From contig DASZPH010000130.1 of NCBI GenBank assembly GCA_035550375.1, positions 1 through 64,000 of the forward strand: 64,000 bases of DNA. Reading direction: 5' to 3'. The position numbers and the translations under genes are program-made. Positions 1 through 9,002 of this stretch are shown here, in pieces (the first letter of the stretch is position 1; every line of letters starts with the position of its first letter). Under the pieces are notes generated by a model. It worked only from the letters and a program-made list of their open reading frames with translations, made no database searches and was not told where the DNA came from. Origin of the DNA: DASSFG01 sp035550375 (GTDB taxonomy: Bacteria; Planctomycetota; Planctomycetia; Pirellulales; JAICIG01).

Positions 1-192
1 TCGGGCTGCGGCTTTAGGCGACGACGACCGACTCAGCCAATGGATCCTCAATCGCCCCGGTTCCCCTTTTTACCGAAGATCGACTGCCGACCAGGATCCA
101 CTGGCCTGCGCTGCCTAAAAATCAAATCACCTTATGCACCCCGGGTCGTCTGCGGCGAATGAATAGAAGATCCGACGGACCTGGCCTCCCGG

Positions 193-220
193 CAACGCAT
201 CACTCTATCTTGATGCGTTG
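193..220. repeat. perfect 10-bp inverted repeat upstream of the first DUF1501 gene
   Basis: The arms CAACGCATCA and TGATGCGTTG are perfectly complementary and separated by 8 nt. No T-run follows on either strand, so an intrinsic terminator is unlikely. The right arm overlaps the proposed -35 element at 210-215, so an operator or a regulatory hairpin is possible. Bases 1-192 show no convincing gene: the frame open from base 1 has no recognisable motifs. Confidence 0.5.
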
Positions 221-237
221 ACTGGACCGGTTACAAT
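210..237 (+). promoter_or_regulatory. candidate sigma-70 promoter for the DUF1501 pair
   Basis: A -35-like TTGATG (210-215) and a -10-like TACAAT (232-237) are separated by 16 bp, about 60 bp upstream of the ATG at 300. A GGAG Shine-Dalgarno sits about 7 nt before that ATG. The -35 box lies inside the right arm of the 193-220 inverted repeat. This is an inference from consensus only. Confidence 0.35.
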
Positions 238-299
238 AACGGCTCCCGCCCAAAAAAGATCCCGCCTCAAAATCAACACTTACCTTTTGGAGCCGCATC

Positions 300-1676
300 A
301 TGCTTAGGCTTCTTCCGCACGTGACGCGCGATTGTGAAGGGGTCCATCGCCGCGATTTCCTGCAGATCGGCACGCTAGCGGGACTCGGCCTCTCGCTGCC
401 GACCTTGCTGGCGGGACGCCGGGCCGCGGCGAACGTGCCGGCCACGAAGGAGGTGAATTGCATCCTGATTTGGACGCAGGGCGGAACCAGCCACCACGAC
501 ACATTTGACCCAAAGCCCGATGCGCCGGTTAGCGTGCGCGGCTCTTACCAGGTGGTCGACACGGCCGTTCCGGGGATCAAGTTCACCGAGATCGTTCCCC
601 GGATGGCGAAGGAGCTGAATCGGTTTGCCATCCTGCGCGGCTGGAACCCGCAGAACGCCGGGCATGGCGTGGCCGAGCAGTACATGATGTCGGGCCACAA
701 TATCAACCCGGCTGTCGTGCACCCATGCTACGGCTCGATTATCGCCCACCAAAAAGGCTTTAAGACCCGCATGCCGCCGTTCATCCAGATCGGCGGGGCG
801 GTCGACCACGCCACGTTCGGCGGCGGTACGGCCGGTTACCTGGGAGCCGAATACAATCCATTCGAGTTGCTGGCGAATCCGAACACCACCCCCTTTAACG
901 TCCGCGATATCACGCCGCCGGCTGGCGTCGACCTGACGCGAATCGAGCGACGGCGAAGCATGCTGGGGGCGATTGACGCGCTGCAACGCAAGATCGACGT
1001 ATCGCAGACCGGCAGCGGGGTGCAGGCCGCCCTTACCCAAGGGGAGAGGGAGATTGCGCCGGCGGCGTTCGATGCGCTCGATGAACACTATCGAGCCGCG
1101 CTGAATATGATCACGGCACCGGAAACCAAGAAGGCGTTCGATATCGACAGCGAAGATGCGGGCCTCCGCGACCGCTACGGCCGGACCGTGTTCGGCCAGA
1201 GTTGCCTCTTGGCCCGCCGGCTGATCGAGTCGGGGGTGCGCTTCGTCACCGTCAGCGACGGAGGCTGGGACCACCACGCCGACCTGTTCAACGGCATGAA
1301 GAACAAGCTGCCGCCGCTCGACCAGGCCATCCCCGAGTTGCTCATCGACCTGGAGCAGCGGGGCTTGCTGGAGACGACGCTCGTCGTCTGGCTGACGGAC
1401 TTCGGCCGCACCCCCAAAATCAACTCCGCCAGCGGACGCGATCACTGGGCCAGCGCCGGGTTCATCATGATGGCGGGTGCCGGCGTTCCCGGAGGCTCGA
1501 TCCTCGGCAAGACCGACGACGAAGGCGGCCGGCCGACCGACCACGAGTACTTCACCGAGGATGTTGCGGCCACGATCTACACCAAGCTGGGCATTCCACT
1601 CGACCTGATCACCATGACGCCCGACGGCCGGCCGATTCGGCTGAACGAAGGGCGCGTCATCAAAGAATGGATGTGA
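300..1676 (+). CDS. Tat-exported DUF1501 protein
   Basis: This 458-residue protein opens with a twin-arginine signal (HRRDFLQIG, about residues 16-24) and a hydrophobic stretch ending near residue 40. It should therefore be exported folded. The body shows the DUF1501 landmarks: GGTSHHDTFDPKP near residue 61, a GWDHH motif and the TDFGRTPKIN motif in the C-terminal third. DUF1501 belongs to the alkaline-phosphatase/sulfatase structural clan, is strongly expanded in planctomycetes and has no settled biochemical function. The ATG at 300 follows a GGAG ribosome-binding site at suitable distance. Its stop overlaps the start of the next DUF1501 gene (TGATG), so the two are probably translationally coupled. 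A DUF1549/DUF1553 partner, usual for this family, may lie upstream of the window. Confidence 0.9.
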   Translation: MLRLLPHVTRDCEGVHRRDFLQIGTLAGLGLSLPTLLAGRRAAANVPATKEVNCILIWTQGGTSHHDTFDPKPDAPVSVRGSYQVVDTAVPGIKFTEIVPRMAKELNRFAILRGWNPQNAGHGVAEQYMMSGHNINPAVVHPCYGSIIAHQKGFKTRMPPFIQIGGAVDHATFGGGTAGYLGAEYNPFELLANPNTTPFNVRDITPPAGVDLTRIERRRSMLGAIDALQRKIDVSQTGSGVQAALTQGEREIAPAAFDALDEHYRAALNMITAPETKKAFDIDSEDAGLRDRYGRTVFGQSCLLARRLIESGVRFVTVSDGGWDHHADLFNGMKNKLPPLDQAIPELLIDLEQRGLLETTLVVWLTDFGRTPKINSASGRDHWASAGFIMMAGAGVPGGSILGKTDDEGGRPTDHEYFTEDVAATIYTKLGIPLDLITMTPDGRPIRLNEGRVIKEWM

Positions 1677-3097
1677 TGGGCGTTATGCCCGGCCGCCGAC
1701 ACGCCAACTCCCGGTTCGTTCCGTTCAGCCGCCGCGACCTGTTGCGGGTGGGGTCGCTAGGCGTTTCGGCCTCGCTGTGGCCGGGCCTTGTGGCCGCCGA
1801 GAACACGCACCGCCAGAAAGTTCAGTCGGTCGTCCTGCTCTGGATGGCCGGGGGTGTGACGCATCACGATTCGCTCGACCCAAAACCTGAAAGTCCGGAG
1901 GAGATCCGCGGCACGCTCTCGACGATCGCCACGAGGTTGCCGGGCGTCCATTTTGCGGAAAGCTGTCCCAATCTGGCCCGCGTCGCCGACAAGTTCTGCC
2001 TGGTGCGATCGTTCTCCCACGACAGCAACGACCATTTTCTGAGCCAGGCGTACTGCCTTTCGGGCCGCAAGGTCACGATGCAGCAGATCACCAGCGAGCC
2101 GAACATCGGCTCGATCGTCTCCTACCTGCACGGCCCGCGAAACGGCCTGCCCGGTTACATCGCCGTGCCGGGTATCACTCGTCCCGGTCCGCCGCCGACC
2201 AACGAGTTCGTAGGAGGCTGGCTAGGGGGGCAGTATTCGCCCTTCTGCGTCGGCGGCGAGCCGGACCAGCCCGATTTCACAGTCGGTGAGAAGTCGCCCA
2301 ACCCCTCGCCCGTTGCCGTCGAAGATCTGGCGCCCAAGGCGCTCGCCCTCTTGGAGGGGTTAAACGCCGATCGGCTGGGTGAGCGCTCCCAGCTACGGCA
2401 GATCATGGAGCGGGTTGTCGGCGACGCCGAAAAACGGGGCGTGATGGACGGCCATTTTCGCAGCGCGTTCGAACTGCTCGCCTCGCCGTCGGTCCGCCAG
2501 GCTTTTGACGTGTCGCACGAGCCGGAAGGTTTGCGAGAAGCGTACGGCCGCACGAAGCTCGGCGGGCGGTGCCTGTTGGCCCGCCGGCTGGTCGAAGCGG
2601 GGGCCCGTTTCGTCATGGTCGACTACGGCTACGACCCGCATTACGGCAATCTATGGGACAATCACGCCGTGCCCGAGCAGAAGCAGCCGCACATCAGCCA
2701 GATGGCTCTGCGTGGCTATCACGTCGCCGGGATGGACAAGGCGTTTGCCGCTCTGTTGAGCGACCTTGACGAGCGCGGCTTGCTCGAATCCACGCTCGTA
2801 GTTTTTCTCACCGAGTTCGGCCGCACTCCCAAGATCAATAGCTTGGGGGGCCGCGATCACTGGGGGCCGGCCGGTTCGATCTTTTTTGCTGGTGGCGGCG
2901 TTCGCGGCGGGCAGGTGCTGGGCGCCACCGACAAGCAGGGGGCGTTTCCGCTTTCGCGCGGCTACGGCCCCGGCGACGTGGCCGCAACCATCTATCGAGC
3001 CATCGGCATCGACCCCGCCACGCGGCTCTACGACCAGGCCCGCCGACCGCATTTCGTGCTCCCCGAAGGGGAACCGATCGCGGGCGTGCTGGGATAG
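1676..3097 (+). CDS. Tat-exported DUF1501 protein (second of pair)
   Basis: This protein has 473 residues if it starts at the ATG that overlaps the upstream TGA (1674-1676). ATGs at 1667 and 1685 are alternatives. The N-terminus carries FSRRDLLRVG, a classic Tat motif, then a hydrophobic segment ending near AAEN. DUF1501 landmarks are visible: GGVTHHDSLDPKP, a repeated LLARRLVEAGARFV segment and TEFGRTPKIN. The gene is paralogous to its upstream neighbour but clearly divergent, so the pair is an old duplication. The reading frame stays open for about 470 bases upstream of the chosen start, but that part overlaps the previous gene and has no family similarity, so I exclude it. Confidence 0.88.
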   Translation: MGVMPGRRHANSRFVPFSRRDLLRVGSLGVSASLWPGLVAAENTHRQKVQSVVLLWMAGGVTHHDSLDPKPESPEEIRGTLSTIATRLPGVHFAESCPNLARVADKFCLVRSFSHDSNDHFLSQAYCLSGRKVTMQQITSEPNIGSIVSYLHGPRNGLPGYIAVPGITRPGPPPTNEFVGGWLGGQYSPFCVGGEPDQPDFTVGEKSPNPSPVAVEDLAPKALALLEGLNADRLGERSQLRQIMERVVGDAEKRGVMDGHFRSAFELLASPSVRQAFDVSHEPEGLREAYGRTKLGGRCLLARRLVEAGARFVMVDYGYDPHYGNLWDNHAVPEQKQPHISQMALRGYHVAGMDKAFAALLSDLDERGLLESTLVVFLTEFGRTPKINSLGGRDHWGPAGSIFFAGGGVRGGQVLGATDKQGAFPLSRGYGPGDVAATIYRAIGIDPATRLYDQARRPHFVLPEGEPIAGVLG

Positions 3098-3101
3098 CCT
3101 G

Positions 3102-3234
3102 CCCGGATTATTCACCGGCCCCGTAGGCTTGCGCGCAGACTGCGCCGATACTAACCCGAAGCGTGAGCGAAGGAAGTTACGTCGTGCTCCTCGTTTACGC
3201 TTCGGGTTGGTGGGGCCCCGGTGAGTAATCCGGG
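3102..3234. repeat. dispersed palindromic repeat, copy 1
   Basis: This is a large imperfect palindrome whose outer arms are CGGATTATTCACCGG and CCGGTGAGTAATCCG. Inner arms of the type ACCCGAAGCGTGAGCG pair with the inverted sequence near 3195-3208. It starts 4 bp after the stop of the plus-strand DUF1501 gene and faces the end of ribD on the minus strand. A close relative in opposite orientation lies at 42089-42222, and a shorter one at 56480-56572. A role as a bidirectional terminator is inferred from position and symmetry. Confidence 0.75.
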
Positions 3235-3281
3235 CTAGCGGAAATCGCGAGCGTTTGTGTCGCTTATTTCTGGGATGGTGG

Positions 3282-4403
3282 TCACTCGGCAGGGTTTGGC
3301 CTGCGGGCAACCCGCCCCCGAAGATACAAATCGCCACCCGAATCGCGCCATTGCGGATTTTCGATCGGCAGCGACTCGCCGACGCGCGCGACCCCCTGGC
3401 CGCCAACGGGACTCGGCGCTTCCGCGCCGCCCATCACTCGCGGGGCGATGAACACGTGCAATTCGTCGATCTGGCCGAGGTCGGCCAGCGTGCCTAAAAG
3501 TGCTCCGCCGCCTTCCACCAGCACGTTCGTCATCCGCCGGCGCCCCAACTCGGCAAGCAGCTCACGCAAACGGTCCGCGTGCGTCGCGCCGATGAGCGAT
3601 AACACTTCGCAGCCCGACGAAACCAGCCGCTGGCGGTTTTCGGCCGGAGCGGAGGCGGCGGCCGCGACGATCACTGGCACCTCGTGGGCCGTCTTGGCCA
3701 ACTGGCTTTCCGGAGAAAGGGCCGCCTGCGAGTCGACGACGACGCGAGCCGCCCGCCGCACGCCCGGCGGCCGGGCGGTCAGCAGCGGATCGTCTCGCAA
3801 GGCCGTCCGGCTTCCGACCACCACGGCGTCGACGCGCCCGCGCAACTCGTGAACCACCCTGCGTGATGTCTCGCTCGAAATCCAGCGGCTGTCGCCCGTG
3901 CGCGTGGCGATCTTGCCGTCGAGCGTCATGGCCCATTTGGCGATCACCCAAGGCAGCCCCGACGCCGTCAGCTTGAGATAGGGCGCGTTGATCGCGCGGG
4001 CCTCCTCTTCCAGCACCCCCATCTCGAACTCGATGCCCGCCGCCCGCAACTCTTGCTCCCCCTGGCCGGCCACCGCGGGGAACGGATCTCGCATGGCGGC
4101 AACCACGCGCCCCACGCCCGCGCTGACAAGCGCCCTTGTGCAGGGAGGCGTCTTGCCGAAATGGCAACAAGGCTCGAGGGTGACGTAGACGGTTGCGCCG
4201 GCGGCCCGGTTGCCGGCCATCGCCAGGGCGTCGGCCTCGGCGTGGGGACCGCCGTACTGACGGTGCCACCCCTCGGCGATGATTTCGGCCCCCCGGGCAA
4301 TCACACAGCCGACCAGCGGATTGGGCTCGACGCGCCCCCTGCCGGCGGCCGCCAACTCCAGCGCTCGCCGCATGTGCCAACGATCGAGCTCGTCAGGGTC
4401 CAT
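3282..4403 (-). CDS. ribD: bifunctional diaminohydroxyphosphoribosylaminopyrimidine deaminase / 5-amino-6-(5-phosphoribosylamino)uracil reductase
   Basis: RibD carries out the deamination and the NADPH-dependent reduction that follow GTP cyclohydrolase II in riboflavin synthesis. The 373-residue length fits the fused enzyme. The N-terminal deaminase domain (about 1-145) has the zinc site HAEADAL followed by PCCHFGKTPPC. The reductase domain (about 150-365) shows WVIAKWAMTLDGKIAT, SRWISS and the glycine-rich VEGGGALL. No other rib gene and no FMN riboswitch is adjacent: only 36 bp separate the start from the upstream gene on the same strand. The two genes may be co-transcribed, but the neighbour has no evident riboflavin role. 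Confidence 0.95.
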   Translation of the reverse strand: MDPDELDRWHMRRALELAAAGRGRVEPNPLVGCVIARGAEIIAEGWHRQYGGPHAEADALAMAGNRAAGATVYVTLEPCCHFGKTPPCTRALVSAGVGRVVAAMRDPFPAVAGQGEQELRAAGIEFEMGVLEEEARAINAPYLKLTASGLPWVIAKWAMTLDGKIATRTGDSRWISSETSRRVVHELRGRVDAVVVGSRTALRDDPLLTARPPGVRRAARVVVDSQAALSPESQLAKTAHEVPVIVAAAASAPAENRQRLVSSGCEVLSLIGATHADRLRELLAELGRRRMTNVLVEGGGALLGTLADLGQIDELHVFIAPRVMGGAEAPSPVGGQGVARVGESLPIENPQWRDSGGDLYLRGRVARRPNPAE

Positions 4404-4439
4404 GCGACCGCTTTCTCCGCGGCGGAGCCTCGGGCTGCC

Positions 4440-6569
4440 TTAACTGCCGGGGACCCAAAGCGACGATTTCTTGCCTTCGCCCGCCTCGCTCTCGGGGGTC
4501 CAGATTTTGCCCGCCGCAGCCTCGCCGCCCCCTGGGACCAGCAACTCCGTCGGCTGCGGCGCGGGCGCCTCTCGGGGCCTCCCCTGCTCGTCGATCAGAC
4601 CGGCTTGATACAAGAACTGGAACAAGCGTTCCGCGACGCCCGGCTCCTGGCGATGGGCGTTGTTGATGTGCCTGATCAGCTCCATGAATCCCTCGGGGCG
4701 TCCGTGCGACAGCCGCACCGCCAGCTCTTCCAGGTCGAAGCCCGCGCAGGAAGCGTTGGCTTCCTTGGCGGCGGCGCGGGCCTGGGCGAGGTGCCCCAGT
4801 GCCGCGTCGAGATCTTCGGCGAAACTCGCCAGGATGCCGTGGGCCTGGGCACGATCGATGGCCCGCGCCGACGGCCGCGACTCGACCTCGGCGGCCAGCC
4901 GGAATGTGGCTATCCGAGCGCGAAACAAAACGGCCCGGTGCAGGGTGTCGGAAAGTTGTTCGTCAGACAGCTTTTTGGCATCGAGCCGATGCAAAAGGAT
5001 CAGCGGCACGGCTTCTACCGTTTGCCAAGCGGCATCTGGGCTCTGCAGATCAATCGGTTCGGCCAGCGGCAGTCCCAGCCGCCCCCGCAATTCGTTGAAA
5101 TCGAGGCGGTCGCCGTAATGAAGCTCCCACAGCGCGATAAGCGCCAACACGGCCACCTGGGATGAGCGGTCCGAGGCGGCCTGTTCGAGAGATCGACCAT
5201 TCAATGCAGGGTTCGGCTCACGTGGCCACTCGTCCAACAGGTATTTCCGGCGCCGCTCGTCAGTCAGCGCTTTCAACCGCGCAATCGGCGTGCCGGGAGG
5301 GACCCGCCAGGTGCCTCGAATCGAGCCCTGCGGAATCGGCACGCGGCCAGCCGTTTCTTCCGACACGGGAGGGCCCACCGCGTCACCCAGAACCTGGTTC
5401 ACTTGCTCTTTGGCCCGTTCTGCGTTCGGCCGCTCGCACAGTAACTCCAGCCGCGGCGGGCGATCGGTCTGCCGTCCGAAGAGCAGGCCCACGGCGATCG
5501 CTTCGGGCATCGTCTCGACGCTCAACTCTGCCTCGGACGGCATCGCTCGGTCGAGAATCGAGAACATGGCGCGCGGCGGCGGTTCGTCGGACTCCTCCGA
5601 GTGCCAGCCGTCGGACGCTTCCCGCATGGCGCGATTCGACGTCGACAGACGCGAGCTGACCAGGTCGATGTCGCTGTACTCGTAGACGACGCGCACCTGC
5701 TCTACAGTGGCTTCGGCCGTTTTTGGATCGAGCGCTTGGGCGAGCACCTCGGCCTCAACCGCATCGTCAAGCCGCACGTCGAGCGAGGCGTAGCGTCTCA
5801 GCGCTTCGGCCGCCCCGGCCTCCTGAGCCAGATAAGCCCGCAACAACCCCAGATTGCGCCACAAGGAAGCACAACCGGCGGCGCGAAAGGTGAGCGCGCT
5901 GAACTGCTCGGCCGCCTTCAACCAAAGGCCGTCTCGGGCTTCCGTCAGCGCCGCGTCGAACTCAGCCTGACAGGACAGCCCCGGCGGCGCCGAATCGAAC
6001 GAAAAGCGGATGTCCTTCAACACGAGCGGTATGGCATTCGACGATTGCACGCGATAAATGAGCATCAGCGCCGGCTCGTAATCGGGCTTCACACTCGACT
6101 GCCAGACGAGGTGCGCAAGCGAGGAGACAATATAGCCGTGGGCGAGCAGCCCCTCCGCGACCGCCCCGACGGCGTCGAACACCCGCTGCGGCACCTGGTG
6201 GCCGCAGGCGAGCAGCGCCTGGTGCAGCGGCTTGAGCGCCTGGGCGGGATCCTGCACGTCTGCCAAGACGAGTGCACGCACCGCCAAGGCCACCGGGTTC
6301 GCCGGCTGCGCTTCGAGCACCCTGTCGGCCGTGCGCAGCGCCTCGTCGTCTTGCTCCAGGCTGTGGAGCACCAGCGCCTTGGTGGTGAGCAGGCAGGCTC
6401 GATCCGGAAATTTGGCCTCGAGCTGGGTGATGTAATCGACGCAGGCCTGCCGCTGCTCGGCCGCGAGCATGTGGTCGATCTTGCCCAATTCGTGGAGCAA
6501 GTCGGAGCAACAGAACTTCAGCTTCTTGCCCGTGCCGCCAGGGCAAAGGCTATAGGGGTCGATCGCCAT
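4440..6569 (-). CDS. SEC-C-like motif protein with TPR-type helical repeats
   Basis: The 709-residue product begins MAIDPYSLCPGGTGKKLKFCC. This resembles a SEC-C zinc-binding motif (normally CPCGSGKKYKKCC) except that one of the usual cysteines is Gly, and it is N-terminal instead of the usual C-terminal tail. About residues 30-150 and 220-290 are helical and alanine-rich and read like degenerate tetratricopeptide repeats. The rest has no motif I recognise. There is no signal peptide or membrane segment, so it is probably cytoplasmic. Similar SEC-C/TPR proteins are common in planctomycetes and their function is unknown. It lies between transaldolase and ribD on the same strand. A protein-protein scaffold role is a guess from the repeats. 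Confidence 0.8.
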   Translation of the reverse strand: MAIDPYSLCPGGTGKKLKFCCSDLLHELGKIDHMLAAEQRQACVDYITQLEAKFPDRACLLTTKALVLHSLEQDDEALRTADRVLEAQPANPVALAVRALVLADVQDPAQALKPLHQALLACGHQVPQRVFDAVGAVAEGLLAHGYIVSSLAHLVWQSSVKPDYEPALMLIYRVQSSNAIPLVLKDIRFSFDSAPPGLSCQAEFDAALTEARDGLWLKAAEQFSALTFRAAGCASLWRNLGLLRAYLAQEAGAAEALRRYASLDVRLDDAVEAEVLAQALDPKTAEATVEQVRVVYEYSDIDLVSSRLSTSNRAMREASDGWHSEESDEPPPRAMFSILDRAMPSEAELSVETMPEAIAVGLLFGRQTDRPPRLELLCERPNAERAKEQVNQVLGDAVGPPVSEETAGRVPIPQGSIRGTWRVPPGTPIARLKALTDERRRKYLLDEWPREPNPALNGRSLEQAASDRSSQVAVLALIALWELHYGDRLDFNELRGRLGLPLAEPIDLQSPDAAWQTVEAVPLILLHRLDAKKLSDEQLSDTLHRAVLFRARIATFRLAAEVESRPSARAIDRAQAHGILASFAEDLDAALGHLAQARAAAKEANASCAGFDLEELAVRLSHGRPEGFMELIRHINNAHRQEPGVAERLFQFLYQAGLIDEQGRPREAPAPQPTELLVPGGGEAAAGKIWTPESEAGEGKKSSLWVPGS

Positions 6570-6606
6570 GTCGTGATGTGCTGCGGGTTCGGTGGAGACG
6601 GGGGCG

Positions 6607-7665
6607 TCAGGAAGTCGCCAGGGCCGCGCGCTTCTCGTCGATCAGCTTCAAAAGCGCTTTCATCGGATCGGCAAACTTCTTGATCCCTTCCGCCATCAGC
6701 GTCTCTTCCAGTTTCTTGATGTCGACCAGGCGGCCGATTTCGTCGAGCACGGCCTGCGGCGGCATCTGGTCGAGCTGCCGCGTGATGGTGCGGCCGCTCT
6801 TCTCCACGGCCTCGTTGGTCGCGGGCGGGTTGGTCTCGATGTCGCTGCCGGCAAACGCCTCGACGTATTTCCACGCCGGGTCTTCCTTCTTCTTCGTGCC
6901 GGTGCTGGCGAAGATCATCTCCTGCTTCAGGGGCGTCTTCTTGTCGGCCCAGAACTGGGAGTTCTCCCGCCAGATGTGCTTGGCGTTGACGATGCCCACC
7001 ATTCCCTGGGCCGCCGGGGAAAGCTGCGGCACGGCCTTTTCCGTGTACACATCGAGCCGCGAAACGAAGATGCTGTAGACGCTCTTGAAGTGGGTCAGGC
7101 CGCTCTTGCGGCGCTGCACTCCGCGCCAAATCGCCTCGCGTGCCTCCTGGCATTGCCGCGGCGAGAAGATCAACGTAACGTTGAGGGTCACTTCGGCGGC
7201 GGCCAACTCCTCCAGCGCCCCCAACCCCGCGGGCGTGGCCGGCACCTTGATCATGCGGTTTTTGTGTCCTGCCGCCCAATGTTTGCCCAGTTCGATGTAC
7301 CGGGCGATCCGCTCTTTCAGCGGCGGCCCCTGGTCGGGGTCTTCCAGGAGTGGATCGAGCTCGAAACTGACATAGCCGTCGTTTCCCTTGGTCTCTTGCC
7401 AGACGGGCAAAAACACGTCTTGGGCCTGCCGCACCAACTTGTCGGTCATGCGCCAGGCGATTTTTTCATCGTCAAGCCCTTCCTGCATGAATTGCTCGAG
7501 ATCCTTATCGAACCGGCCGGTCTTGATCAGGTCGGCGACGATGATCGGGTTGGACGTGGCACCAGTCGCTCCCAGGCGGCGGTTTTCAACGACCAGATCG
7601 GGATCGATCGAGTCGAGCCATAGCTTTGTGCCGCAAGCGATCAAGCTTTTTAAGGGAGAAGTCAT
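6607..7665 (-). CDS. tal: transaldolase
   Basis: Transaldolase moves a dihydroxyacetone unit between sedoheptulose-7-phosphate and glyceraldehyde-3-phosphate in the non-oxidative pentose phosphate pathway. The 352-residue cytoplasmic protein has the N-terminal signature GATSNPIIVADL. The catalytic Schiff-base lysine sits in RMIKVPAT, followed by NVTLIFSPRQ. Length fits the longer bacterial transaldolases. The start ATG is preceded by a modest AGGAG-like stretch. It is transcribed in the same direction as the SEC-C-like gene 37 bp downstream. No other pentose-phosphate gene is in the window. Confidence 0.93.
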   Translation of the reverse strand: MTSPLKSLIACGTKLWLDSIDPDLVVENRRLGATGATSNPIIVADLIKTGRFDKDLEQFMQEGLDDEKIAWRMTDKLVRQAQDVFLPVWQETKGNDGYVSFELDPLLEDPDQGPPLKERIARYIELGKHWAAGHKNRMIKVPATPAGLGALEELAAAEVTLNVTLIFSPRQCQEAREAIWRGVQRRKSGLTHFKSVYSIFVSRLDVYTEKAVPQLSPAAQGMVGIVNAKHIWRENSQFWADKKTPLKQEMIFASTGTKKKEDPAWKYVEAFAGSDIETNPPATNEAVEKSGRTITRQLDQMPPQAVLDEIGRLVDIKKLEETLMAEGIKKFADPMKALLKLIDEKRAALATS

Positions 7666-7780
7666 GTTAGCTCCTTCAACTGTCCCCGGGCTAAATCATT
7701 CATTAAGAACCTGCGAGTCCGCCTCAGCAGGATACCAGTTTTGCCGCGGACCGCCCAGGGTCAGCCTCGGCTGGCGGCCT

Positions 7781-8812
7781 TCAGCCCGTGCCGGGTTTCG
7801 CCAAGGCCGCGATCTGATCGAGCGCGTGCCGGCCGCCGAGCATGATGAGGATGTCTCCACGCTCCAAGCGCGTCTCCGACGAAGGGTTGAAAACCATTTT
7901 CCCGGTCGGCTTTTTGATTGCCACCAAGATCACCTTGTGCTCGCCTTCGATCGGGCTGGCGGCGATTGTCATACCAGCAAGTTTCGACCCCTCGCTGACC
8001 TTGGCCTCTTCGATGTTCAGCTCCAGATGCTCGGTGCGAGTGGCCAATTCGAGAAAGTCGACGACCGCAGGACGCAAAACGGCTTGGGCCATACGGTTGC
8101 CGCCGATCACATAGGGAGAGATCACCCGGCTTGCGCCCGCCCGCAGCAGTTTCTGCTCCGAGCGCTCGTCGTCGGCCCGCGCGACGATGAACAATCGGTC
8201 GTTGAGCAGCCTGGCGCTGAGCGTGATGTAAAGGTTGTCGGAGTCCGATGCGACCACGCTCACCAGGGCCCGCGCACGCTCGACGCCGATCCGCCGGAGG
8301 ATCTCATCGCTAGCCGCATCCCCATGGACGGCGATCCCGTGTGGCAGTTCGAAGGGCTCGAGCAGTTCGGCGTTGTTGTCGACGACGACGAACGGCAGCC
8401 CCTGCCGCGAAAACTCCTGGCAGACGTATCGACCCATGCGTCCATAGCCGCAGACGATGAAGTGCGATTGCTGCTCCGACAAGCTGCGTTCCATACGGCG
8501 ACTCTCCAGAAGTTTTTCGACCTGTCCCCCCACGATGAATCCGATGATGCTCGTGGCCGCGTAGAACAGCGTGAACACCCCGCCCAGCGACAACAACATC
8601 GTAAAGGTCTGGCCAGCCGGCGACAGGTCGTGGACTTCGCGAAAGCCGACGGTTGTCAGCGTGATGACCGTCATGTACAGCGAGTCGAACAGCGTCCAGC
8701 GTTCGATAACGTGATAACCGATCGTACCCACCGACACGAGTACCAGCGGCATCGCCAGCGCCAGGAAGAAGCGCCACGGTCTTTCGACCCGTGGCAAAGA
8801 CTTGAGGTTCAT
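7781..8812 (-). CDS. two-TM potassium channel with RCK (TrkA-N/TrkA-C) domain
   Basis: The 343-residue membrane protein has TM1 at about residues 14-34, a pore region near 45-58 and TM2 near 66-95. A TrkA-N/RCK nucleotide-binding domain follows from about 115 (HFIVCGYGRMGRYV) and a TrkA-C domain from about 250. This layout is that of ligand-gated bacterial K+ channels of the MthK/GsuK type, where the cytosolic ring binds nucleotides or ions and gates the pore. The selectivity filter is unusual: TTVGFRE (54-59) in place of TVGYG, with Phe for Tyr and Arg for the last Gly. Ion selectivity is therefore uncertain. It is divergently oriented from the PSCyt gene at 9003. Confidence 0.88.
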   Translation of the reverse strand: MNLKSLPRVERPWRFFLALAMPLVLVSVGTIGYHVIERWTLFDSLYMTVITLTTVGFREVHDLSPAGQTFTMLLSLGGVFTLFYAATSIIGFIVGGQVEKLLESRRMERSLSEQQSHFIVCGYGRMGRYVCQEFSRQGLPFVVVDNNAELLEPFELPHGIAVHGDAASDEILRRIGVERARALVSVVASDSDNLYITLSARLLNDRLFIVARADDERSEQKLLRAGASRVISPYVIGGNRMAQAVLRPAVVDFLELATRTEHLELNIEEAKVSEGSKLAGMTIAASPIEGEHKVILVAIKKPTGKMVFNPSSETRLERGDILIMLGGRHALDQIAALAKPGTG

Positions 8813-9002
8813 GGGAAAGTCGCCGTCGCGTAACGCGGATGGTTGTACTGACGCATCTTATTGTCCCCCGCGACCACCGCAATCTCGTCTGGTACGGGGA
8901 GATCCAGCAAGACGCCGCATCCCTCGTTCGCTAAAATGGCACCTGCGCAAAGCGTTGGCTACCTCCCTCCCTCTGGAGCCCTGATCGAGGACGGGTCGCG
9001 AA

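Noticed and set aside
218..237. TTGACT and TACAAT as a promoter pair
   Set aside because: The spacer is only 8 bp. The TTGATG at 210 gives a more acceptable 16 bp.
1202..1675. N-terminal extension of the second DUF1501 gene
   Set aside because: It overlaps the first DUF1501 gene in another frame and has no family similarity; the Tat signal begins after 1676.
4404..4439. Possible FMN riboswitch ahead of ribD
   Set aside because: Only 36 bp separate ribD from the upstream gene, too short for the roughly 120-nt FMN element.
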